From Lacihabitans sp. LS3-19 (GTDB taxonomy: Bacteria; Bacteroidota; Bacteroidia; Cytophagales; Spirosomataceae): 50,515 nt of DNA. Below the pieces are notes generated by a model, which did not search any database, was not told the DNA's origin, and worked only from the letters and a program-made list of their open reading frames with translations. Both the position numbers and the translations under genes were made by a program. The stretch spans positions 1 through 50,515 of the forward strand of contig NZ_RJUA01000023.1 in assembly GCF_024343575.1 (NCBI RefSeq), written 5' to 3'. Of this stretch, positions 44,167 to 50,515 are shown piece after piece (the first letter of the stretch is position 1; every line of letters starts with the position of its first letter).

Positions 44167-45750
44167 ATGAAAAAAATCGTTTTCTTTTTATTTATAATAA
44201 TAAATGCCAACGCTCAAGACCTAAAAACTAAATTCAATTGGCACAACCTTGACTTACAGGACGATGGTGTAAGAGGAATGAGCACAGAAAAGGCTTATAA
44301 AGAATTACTTAAAAACAGACCTTCCAAGACGGTAATAGTGGGTGTAATTGACTCAGGAATAGACATTAAGCATGAAGACCTAAAAGACATTATATGGATA
44401 AATTCGAAAGAAATTCCTGGTAATGGAGTCGATGATGACAAAAATGGTTTTATTGATGACGTAGATGGATGGGATTTTATTGGAGGAGCTTCTGGTCAAG
44501 ACATCAACCAAGAACAATTAGAATCTGTAAGGATTTTAAAAAGCCTTGAGGAAAAATTTGGAGAAAACCCTAGTAAAAGGCTTAAGAAAAAAAACAAAGT
44601 AGACTTTGCACTCATGTCTACTTTAAAAAGTGAAATAAACGAAAAAAGACAAGAAGCAACTCAATATTTGCCAATGTACAAAGGCATGTATGATAGAATC
44701 TCTAAAGCCGAAGATTTACTAAAGAAAACAATTGGAAAGGAAACTATCACCAAAGAGGATGTAATAGAATTGAAAGAAGAAAACTTTGATAGATCAGTTA
44801 GAGCCGCCAAACAAGCTTGGCTAAACCTAATTGCTATGGGTGCAACCCTAACCGATATTAAAGAAGGAGTTACACATTTTGAAGAAGAAATAGAATATAA
44901 CCTTAATGAAAAATTTGACCCGAGAAAGATAGTTGGAGATGATTTAAAAACTTTAGGATATGGTAGCTATGGAAACAATGAAGTTACTGGTCCTGATGCA
45001 ATGCATGGAACTCATGTTGCAGGTATTATAGGGGCTTCTAGAAATAATAATTTAGGGGTAATGGGAGTAGCTGACAATGTTCAAATAATGACCATAAGGT
45101 GTGTTCCTAATGGGGATGAAAGAGATAAAGATGTTGCAAATGCCATAAAATATGCTGTAGATAATGGAGCGGAAGTTATAAATATGAGTTTCGGAAAACC
45201 ATATTCACCAGAAAAAAAATGGGTTGATGAAGCTGTAAAATATGCAGAATCAAAAGGTGTTTTATTAGTTTCAGCAGCTGGAAATGAAAGTGAAGATATT
45301 GACCAACATGTTCATTATCCTACTAGAATACTAAACAATGGCAAAACAATTAGTTCATGGATTACAGTTGGGGCAAGTAGTTTTACTGAAGGAGAAGAAC
45401 TCCCTGCTGATTTTAGTAACTATGGAAAAAATGGCGTTGATGTATTTGCACCAGGAGTAGCAATTTATTCATCTGTGCCAGGCTCAAGATATGAAGAGAA
45501 ACAAGGAACAAGTATGGCTTCACCAGCAGTAGCTGGAGTTGCTGCATTATTAAAATCATATTTCCCAACATTAACGGCCAACCAAATAAAAAATATTATT
45601 TTGGAAACATCGGTTAAGCTTAATGGTGTATCTGTAAACTTACCTGGAGAAAAAACAAAAGTCGATTTTTCAGAATTGTGCAATACGGCGGGAATCGTAA
45701 ATACTTACAATGCAGTAAAAATGGCTATTCAAATGGTAGAAAAGCAATAA
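44167..45750 (+). CDS. S8 family serine protease (subtilase), secreted
   Basis: A 527-aa protein with signal peptide MKKIVFFLFIIINANA. The catalytic triad is Asp62 (VIDSGIDIKHEDL), His283 (MHGTHVAGIIGA) and Ser449 (GTSMASPAVAGVAALL), with the oxyanion Asn in SAAGNESED. About 220 residues separate Asp62 from His283, far more than in subtilisin. The extra ~150 are helical, charged and probably fold as a separate insert. No C-terminal secretion (T9SS) domain is apparent. Confidence 0.92.
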   Translation: MKKIVFFLFIIINANAQDLKTKFNWHNLDLQDDGVRGMSTEKAYKELLKNRPSKTVIVGVIDSGIDIKHEDLKDIIWINSKEIPGNGVDDDKNGFIDDVDGWDFIGGASGQDINQEQLESVRILKSLEEKFGENPSKRLKKKNKVDFALMSTLKSEINEKRQEATQYLPMYKGMYDRISKAEDLLKKTIGKETITKEDVIELKEENFDRSVRAAKQAWLNLIAMGATLTDIKEGVTHFEEEIEYNLNEKFDPRKIVGDDLKTLGYGSYGNNEVTGPDAMHGTHVAGIIGASRNNNLGVMGVADNVQIMTIRCVPNGDERDKDVANAIKYAVDNGAEVINMSFGKPYSPEKKWVDEAVKYAESKGVLLVSAAGNESEDIDQHVHYPTRILNNGKTISSWITVGASSFTEGEELPADFSNYGKNGVDVFAPGVAIYSSVPGSRYEEKQGTSMASPAVAGVAALLKSYFPTLTANQIKNIILETSVKLNGVSVNLPGEKTKVDFSELCNTAGIVNTYNAVKMAIQMVEKQ

Positions 45751-45806
45751 TCTTCTACGATTTAATATTTTTTAAGGTAATTTTACCATCGAAACATATA
45801 TTTCGA

Positions 45807-46982
45807 ATGAACATTATTCTTTTTGATTCTCCAAAGTACCGTAATCAACTGAAGCCTATAACTTTAACTAGACCTATAGGTAAAATACGAATTGGAATAC
45901 TTACTATTGAGGAAAAATGGCAAATTTATTTTAAATCTGAGCCTTCTTTTTTGACAGAAGAATATTTAGCTCATAAATATTATCCAAAATACGAAGAAGA
46001 AAACATATATATTAATGCTTCTTTTTTGCCAAATATTGAATTTGCAAATACAATTAAGGATTTAATAAAAAATGAATCATTGTGGTTCAAAGGAGATCTA
46101 ATTGCAATAAAAAGTGATAAAAAACTTGCATTTGATTTTTCACAAAACGACTTTGTACAAAAACAAATCGGGACAAATATTACTTCAATAACTGAACTCC
46201 CTCATTTATTTTTAAACAATGGCAACCAAATTGAATCAGATTTTGAACTATTAACTAAATCCAGAAATTCTGTTGAAATCATTGATAAATTTTCAAGTAT
46301 TTATTCTCCGGAAAATATTTTTGTCGAGGAAGGAGCAAATATAAAGGCATGTATTTTAAATGCTGAAAATGGCCCAATCTATATTGGTAAAAATTCAGTC
46401 ATACAAGAGGGCAGTATTGTTATAGGCCCTGTCGCTATTTGTAATAACTCCATGGTAGCTTTTGGGTCAAAGATAAGACCAAATACTACCATTGGCCCAT
46501 TTTCTAGAGTTGGGGGCGAAGTAGGTAATACAATATTTCAATCCTATAGCAACAAAGCTCACGATGGTTTTTTAGGAAACTCATATATTGGAAAATGGTG
46601 TAATTTAGGTGCAAATACAAACAACTCAAACCTAAAAAACGATTATAAAAGCGTTAAACTACATAATTACGATAGTAACGAATTATATGACACAAAAGAA
46701 ATTTTCTGCGGGACTTTTATGGGAGATTACTCAAAAGCAGGAATAAGCACAATGTTTAATACTGGAACAATTGTTGGTGTAAGTTCAAACGTTTTTGGAT
46801 CGGGATTTCAAGAAAAATTCATTCCGAGTTTTACTTGGGGTGGCAAAAATGAAGGAATTGAAAAATATCGATTTTCTAAGGCTATTGAAGTAATCAATTC
46901 AACAATGGAGCGAAAGGCATTGATTCTCTCCGAAGAGGATAGAAGAATTCTAGAATATATTTCCAAAAACCAAAATTTATAA
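45807..46982 (+). CDS. GlmU-like sugar-nucleotide protein (Bacteroidota type)
   Basis: A 391-aa two-part protein. The N-terminal half resembles a nucleotidyltransferase (LKPITLTRPIGKIRIGILTIEEKW) but lacks the usual Gly-rich LxxGxGTRM signature. The C-terminal half is a left-handed beta-helix of hexapeptide repeats (IYIGKNSVIQEGSIVIGPVA, then GNSYIGKWCNLGANTNNSNL). It matches what I know as the Bacteroidota GlmU-family protein, thought to handle UDP-GlcNAc formation or a related sugar. The ATG at 45807 is used; the open frame further upstream overlaps the protease. It is one base from holB and probably co-transcribed. Confidence 0.85.
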   Translation: MNIILFDSPKYRNQLKPITLTRPIGKIRIGILTIEEKWQIYFKSEPSFLTEEYLAHKYYPKYEEENIYINASFLPNIEFANTIKDLIKNESLWFKGDLIAIKSDKKLAFDFSQNDFVQKQIGTNITSITELPHLFLNNGNQIESDFELLTKSRNSVEIIDKFSSIYSPENIFVEEGANIKACILNAENGPIYIGKNSVIQEGSIVIGPVAICNNSMVAFGSKIRPNTTIGPFSRVGGEVGNTIFQSYSNKAHDGFLGNSYIGKWCNLGANTNNSNLKNDYKSVKLHNYDSNELYDTKEIFCGTFMGDYSKAGISTMFNTGTIVGVSSNVFGSGFQEKFIPSFTWGGKNEGIEKYRFSKAIEVINSTMERKALILSEEDRRILEYISKNQNL

Positions 46983-46983
46983 A

Positions 46984-48084
46984 ATGTTATTTTCAGAAAT
47001 TCCCGGTCTATTGGAAACCAAGCAATTATTGATAAACTCAGTAAAATCAAATCATGTTGCACATGGATTATTGTTTGATGGAAAATCTGGAAGTGCTGCT
47101 CTACCAATGGCATTAGCATTTGCCACATATATCAATTGCCAAAAACCTTCTGAAACAGACGCATGTGGAGAATGCCCATCTTGTCAAAAAATCAGCAAAC
47201 TAGCTCATCCTGACTTTATTTACGCATATCCAACTGCAGGAGGCAAAAAAGTCCTTTCAGAAAACTTCATCAAAGAATGGAGAGAATTTATCAGACAAAC
47301 ACCTTACGGTGGAATATCAGAATGGTTAGAATTTATTGAAATCAAGCAAGGAAACATACCAGTAGAAGAATCAAGACAAATTGTTCAAAATTTGAGCCTA
47401 AAATCCTACGAAGGAGGTTATAAAATTGTATTAATCTGGATGGTAGAGGCAATGGGTCAATCAGCTGCAAATGCACTTTTAAAAATTTTAGAAGAACCCC
47501 CTGAAAAAACAATATTTATTTTAATCACCAACAATATTCATCGATTACTTACCACAATTATTTCCAGAACACAAAGAATAGCGATAAGAGATTTATCAGA
47601 TGAAGAACTCATCCCTTATTTAATAAATATAAAAGGTGTGACTGCAGAAAGAGCACCAAAAATTGCATATTTATCCGAAGGAAACATAAATAAAGCACTT
47701 GATATTTTAGACAAAAAAGACCAAAACGAAAAAGACTGGTTTGCCAACTGGATGAGATATTGTTATGCCTTCGACCTTAGTAAATTAATACCATTAGCAG
47801 ATGAATTTGATGCACTTACAAAGGAAAGTCAAAGAAGCCTACTTGATTATGGATTAAAAATAATAAGAGAGATATATTTAAAATGTATCAGTGCGGATAA
47901 CCTAATTAAATTAGAGGGCGAAGAATTACAATTTGTTCAAAAATTCTCAAAAGTCTTTAAATTCGAAAATATTGGTCAAATCACAGAGCAAATCTCTGAT
48001 GCACAAATGCTAATTGAGCGTAATGTTAGAGCAAAAATAGTATTTTTAGATATTTCAATGCAGATTTGCAGATTAATAAAATAA
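46984..48084 (+). CDS. holB: DNA polymerase III subunit delta prime
   Basis: A 366-aa clamp-loader subunit. It opens with HAHGLLF-type sequence (VAHGLLFDGKSGS), has a zinc-binding set Cys53, Cys61, Cys64 and Cys67 (INCQ...DACGECPSC), a QSAANALLKILEEPPEKTIF segment and SRTQRIAIRDL. The P-loop is degenerate (DGKSGSAALPMAL), which is normal for delta prime because it does not hydrolyse ATP. It follows the GlmU-like gene after one base. Confidence 0.92.
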   Translation: MLFSEIPGLLETKQLLINSVKSNHVAHGLLFDGKSGSAALPMALAFATYINCQKPSETDACGECPSCQKISKLAHPDFIYAYPTAGGKKVLSENFIKEWREFIRQTPYGGISEWLEFIEIKQGNIPVEESRQIVQNLSLKSYEGGYKIVLIWMVEAMGQSAANALLKILEEPPEKTIFILITNNIHRLLTTIISRTQRIAIRDLSDEELIPYLINIKGVTAERAPKIAYLSEGNINKALDILDKKDQNEKDWFANWMRYCYAFDLSKLIPLADEFDALTKESQRSLLDYGLKIIREIYLKCISADNLIKLEGEELQFVQKFSKVFKFENIGQITEQISDAQMLIERNVRAKIVFLDISMQICRLIK

Positions 48085-48274
48085 TTTTCTATTAAGTAAG
48101 TCTGTGAATAAAAAAAATCCACTTTAGAAATTTTATAATATTCAAATTATTCTTTTAGGAATAATAATTGAAGTAGTCCTTGATTAAAGTTCTTTGTTTT
48201 TAACTTGAAGTAAATATCTTTTTAAATTCCCTCACTATTTTGCTGCATTTGAGTTAAATAATTTGTACCTAAAA

Positions 48275-48367
48275 CTATAAAACAAAAAAAAGCCCAAAGA
48301 TTACTCACTGAGACTCTAATAAATATAGGCATCTATCGAAATACAGCACCTCTATTCTCCTGGAACT
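48275..48367 (-). pseudogene. Decayed copy of the 5S rRNA 3' end and rrn terminator
   Basis: Bases 48275-48337 align with 49768-49831 at roughly 85% identity, including the AAAAAGCCC-AAAGA terminator arm, 'ctctaataaata' and 'ggcatcta', the latter being the 5S 3' end. After a 15-nt insertion, 'ctctattctcctgg' resembles 5S sequence 'ctactctcccgg'. The terminator stem is broken by mismatches. It lies in the 319-bp gene-free stretch between holB and the IS. Confidence 0.55.
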
Positions 48368-48403
48368 AGATAGTTAAGTTAATTCCTAATTTTTCTCAAG
48401 AAA

Positions 48404-49429
48404 TTATGCGGCTAATTTGTGTACAAAATCGGATTCATACATTGATTTTGTTCTTACCAAAGCAAATACAAGTTGAACGAGCTTATTTTTTACATTATTA
48501 ATTGCCACAAACCCTTTTTTGCCCTCCGCTTCCTTCTTTTTTTTATAATATGTCTTAATTTTAAGGTCATGTGTCAAGGCCGTAATAGCTGCCATGTGTA
48601 AAAGTCCTTTCAGAAATTTATGAGAAAAATGGCTTACATGATTTCCTTTGTTTACTGATGTACCTGATGTAAAATCAAAAGGTGCTATACCTGCTAATGA
48701 CGCAAATTTTCTAGCATTAAATTCTGGACAAAAATTTCTAGTATAAACAATCATCCAACAAATCATTATTTTACTAATACCTTTTACAGATGACCCATAT
48801 TTGATATTCTCTTCCCATTCGTCATTTTCCTGAATTAGTGTATCTATGGCCTTATCAATTTCTTTTAGTGATTTTTTTAAGCCTTCAATTGCCGCTTTAT
48901 TTATTTCTTGTAATAAGTCATTTGTTTTTTTGGTAGCATATTCTTTAAATTCATTTAGAGGAACTTCAACGGCTTTTATTTGGTCAATTAGCCTTTTACG
49001 GTTAGATAATAAATCATGCAATACGAATAAATCTTCATCATAATTAGCAGTTAATTGCAGTGTATGTCGCTTTTCAAACCCGTAATTTGCAATTAAATAA
49101 CCATCTACTTTATCATTTTTCCCTTTCCTTATACCTGCCGAACGATTAACTTTAAATCCTGATTCCATTACCAAATCACAAGAATTATCTTGTAAATAAA
49201 ACCATAAAAGCCTTGAGTAAATTCCTGTATATTCCATAATGAATAAAACATTAGTACTATTGGTTTGGTCCTTGACCCAAATCAAAAAATCATCAAAGGA
49301 ATTCGGTGATTTAATAAAAACTTTGTGAATAACTTTCTTGCCTAAACCATTAATAATACAGGCATCAAACTTTTTTTTGGCCATATCAATGCCAACAAAA
49401 TAAGAGTAATTGTTTGTAGAAACTTCCAT
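48404..49429 (-). CDS. IS110-family transposase (DEDD recombinase)
   Basis: A 341-aa protein. The RuvC-like half has Asp15 (VGIDMAKKKFDAC), Glu66 (FIMEYTGIYSRLLW), Asp106 and Asp109 (GKNDKVDG). The C-terminal Transposase_20 half has SVKGISKIMICWMIV, FNARKFASLAGIAPF and the Ser-Gly pair at 255-256 (FTSGTSVNKGN), where IS110 enzymes have their catalytic serine. The frame is full-length and unbroken, so the enzyme may be active. A coiled-coil segment (~145-210) separates the two halves. Confidence 0.95.
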   Translation of the reverse strand: MEVSTNNYSYFVGIDMAKKKFDACIINGLGKKVIHKVFIKSPNSFDDFLIWVKDQTNSTNVLFIMEYTGIYSRLLWFYLQDNSCDLVMESGFKVNRSAGIRKGKNDKVDGYLIANYGFEKRHTLQLTANYDEDLFVLHDLLSNRKRLIDQIKAVEVPLNEFKEYATKKTNDLLQEINKAAIEGLKKSLKEIDKAIDTLIQENDEWEENIKYGSSVKGISKIMICWMIVYTRNFCPEFNARKFASLAGIAPFDFTSGTSVNKGNHVSHFSHKFLKGLLHMAAITALTHDLKIKTYYKKKKEAEGKKGFVAINNVKNKLVQLVFALVRTKSMYESDFVHKLAA

Positions 49430-49439
49430 TTTTTTATAA

Positions 49440-49640
49440 TTTTAATGTAAGAAAAAAAAATTGACCTAAGAAAATCTCAAATGACAAGAGCCTTTATAAG
49501 ATTAACAGCAAATGCTGCTTCTAAATAGTTAAATTGTCTATAATGAGAAGGGGAGCAGGGCCTGGATCTAGTCAAAGTTTATTCTTAGCGTCCCCTTAGG
49601 TTTCTCCTGCTTCCCTCTTAGGAAAATTTACCATGATAAA
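49440..49640 (-). ncRNA. Candidate IS110 bridge RNA
   Basis: The region upstream of the transposase is non-coding. On the minus strand a 14-position stem can form between 49619-49606 and 49559-49546 (12 of 14 paired, counting one G-U), with a 46-nt loop, and a short AGCAGCATTTGCT hairpin occurs nearer the ATG (about 49506-49518). In IS110-group elements a structured RNA made from this position pairs with donor and target DNA. Start and end are not known. Confidence 0.35.
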
Positions 49641-49777
49641 ATTAACCTAAGTCTCGTAATCTTCAATATTTCTCTTAGTTGTAAAACTAAAGGGCGTCCT
49701 CATTGATCCAAATACTTCCGATAGCTATCGCAAGGTGGTGGAGTGGGGAAATATAGGGTCTTAGAGGCTATATAAAC

Positions 49778-49808
49778 AAAAAAGCCCCAAAGAATACTCT
49801 TTGAGGCT
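49778..49808 (-). terminator. rRNA operon terminator
   Basis: On the minus strand AGCCTCAAAGA and TCTTTGGGGCT form an 11-bp stem around GTAT, followed by TTTTTT. It lies 12 nt after the 5S 3' end. Confidence 0.88.
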
Positions 49809-49820
49809 CTAATAAATAAC

Positions 49821-49928
49821 TGGCATCTACCTACTCTCCCGGGTTTGATCCAAGTACCATCGGCGGTGCGGGGCTTAACTGCTCTGTTCGAAATGGGAAG
49901 AGGTGTTCACCCGCCCTATTGACACCAT
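49821..49928 (-). rRNA. rrf: 5S ribosomal RNA
   Basis: The minus strand contains the 5S core (CCATTTCGAACAGAGCAGTTAAG, GCACCGCCGATGGTACT, GGGAGAGTAGGTAGATGCC). Ends are set by pairing TGGTGTC (49927-49921) with GATGCCA (49827-49821). The length of about 108 nt fits. Confidence 0.92.
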
Positions 49929-50073
49929 GAAGGTCTTAATATAAGGCTTTAGGTTTTAGATATTAGGTCTTAGCCTGTGGTACTAACCTATTAGCTAAGT
50001 CTATTATTTACCTATACACTTTGGTTACTAAATATTTTTTGACATTGTTTCCTTTTGGTTTTTTGAATCGATA

Positions 50074-50114
50074 CTAATACCTAATACCTAATACCTGATA
50101 CCTAATACCTAATG
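50074..50114. repeat. 7-bp tandem repeat in the 23S-5S spacer
   Basis: Six near-perfect CTAATAC units (one CTGATAC, last unit partial). The rest of the 220-bp spacer (49929-50148) is AT-rich and contains a related 'taggttttagatattaggtcttag' stretch at 49948-49975 that is partly complementary to the repeat. No tRNA is present. Confidence 0.8.
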
Positions 50115-50148
50115 AAAACATTGTGATAAAGAAAGACTGAAAATTAAA

Positions 50149-50515
<367 letters not shown>

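Larger units (their letters stand above)
48370..49640 (-). mobile_element. IS110-family insertion sequence (ends approximate)
   Basis: It consists of the transposase at 48404-49429 plus an upstream non-coding region. IS110 elements lack inverted repeats and target duplications, so the ends cannot be fixed by eye. CCTGGATCTAG (49561-49571) and CCTGGAACTAG (48359-48369), a near-direct repeat on either side, are candidate end or core sequences. The element stands between holB and an rRNA operon. Confidence 0.6.

Noticed and set aside
49729-49740. Palindrome CGATAGCTATCG
   Set aside because: A short palindrome of a kind common in this phylum; no second arm or gene context to support a specific role.
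49929-50148. 23S-5S spacer checked for a tRNA
   Set aside because: No cloverleaf; only AT-rich sequence and a 7-bp tandem repeat.

Overview
The window (about 50.5 kb, AT-rich) looks like a chromosome segment of a member of the Bacteroidota, most likely order Cytophagales. This is inferred from the gene families, not from a search: grasp-with-spasm peptide maturases, a GlmU-like protein of the Bacteroidota type, a PUR/DUF3276 protein, a GH106-like glycosidase, a TonB-dependent receptor, Asp-box (VPS10-like) secreted proteins and secreted proteins cleaved after '...AQ'. Shine-Dalgarno sites are largely absent, and several genes have the Bacteroidota promoter (-33 TTTG, -7 TAnnTTTG).

Layout. 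(1) 1-9108: a peptide natural-product (RiPP) locus on the minus strand. It holds an odd C39-like/TPR protein, two GG-leader precursor peptides, an ATP-grasp maturase (GwsG), a possible 65-aa ORF, a SPASM maturase (GwsS), a C39-peptidase ABC exporter and a HlyD-type membrane fusion protein that runs off the left edge. A plus-strand toxin-antitoxin pair, two kinds of palindromic intergenic repeat, a minisatellite and an 84-bp duplication of the HlyD 5' end separate the ABC exporter gene from the HlyD gene. A divergent XRE-type regulator with matching inverted repeats lies at the other end of the locus. (2) 9.2-23.3 kb: mostly housekeeping and hypothetical genes (DUF4056, threonine/serine dehydratase, OmpA-like protein, PspC, MutS2, an AAA/DUF4143 ATPase, a large Asp-box protein, YbjQ-like, DUF58, RlpA, PUR protein). 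(3) 22.7-30.3 kb: a tightly packed minus-strand run encoding a GMC oxidoreductase, gluconate 2-dehydrogenase subunit 3-like protein, TonB receptor, glycerophosphodiesterase, GH3-family protein and NAD(P)-binding protein. (4) 30.5-30.8 kb: an intact tRNA-Arg(CCG) followed by three partial, altered copies of itself. (5) 30.8-48.1 kb: a thioesterase, a DUF1361/diacylglycerol kinase/membrane protein/winged-helix operon, PurM, a GH106-like enzyme, a sigma-54-type response regulator without a DNA-binding domain, a carotenoid desaturase, a lipoprotein, a DUF937 protein, a Cys/Met-metabolism PLP enzyme, a subtilase, a GlmU-like protein and DNA polymerase III delta prime. (6) 48.1-50.5 kb: an IS110-family element whose upstream non-coding part can fold and may hold a bridge RNA, next to the end of an rRNA operon (5S and the 3' end of 23S, minus strand). 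A decayed copy of the 5S end and rrn terminator lies on the other side of the IS.

How the genes fit together: in the RiPP locus the precursors carry a shared leader ending in Gly-Gly, GwsG and GwsS are expected to modify the core, the C39 domain of the exporter to cut after GG, and HlyD to bridge the periplasm. This general system type is known. The paired precursors, the hairpin between precursor and enzyme genes, the extra small ORF, the fused C39-like/TPR protein and the linked XRE regulator make this the region most likely to hold something undescribed.
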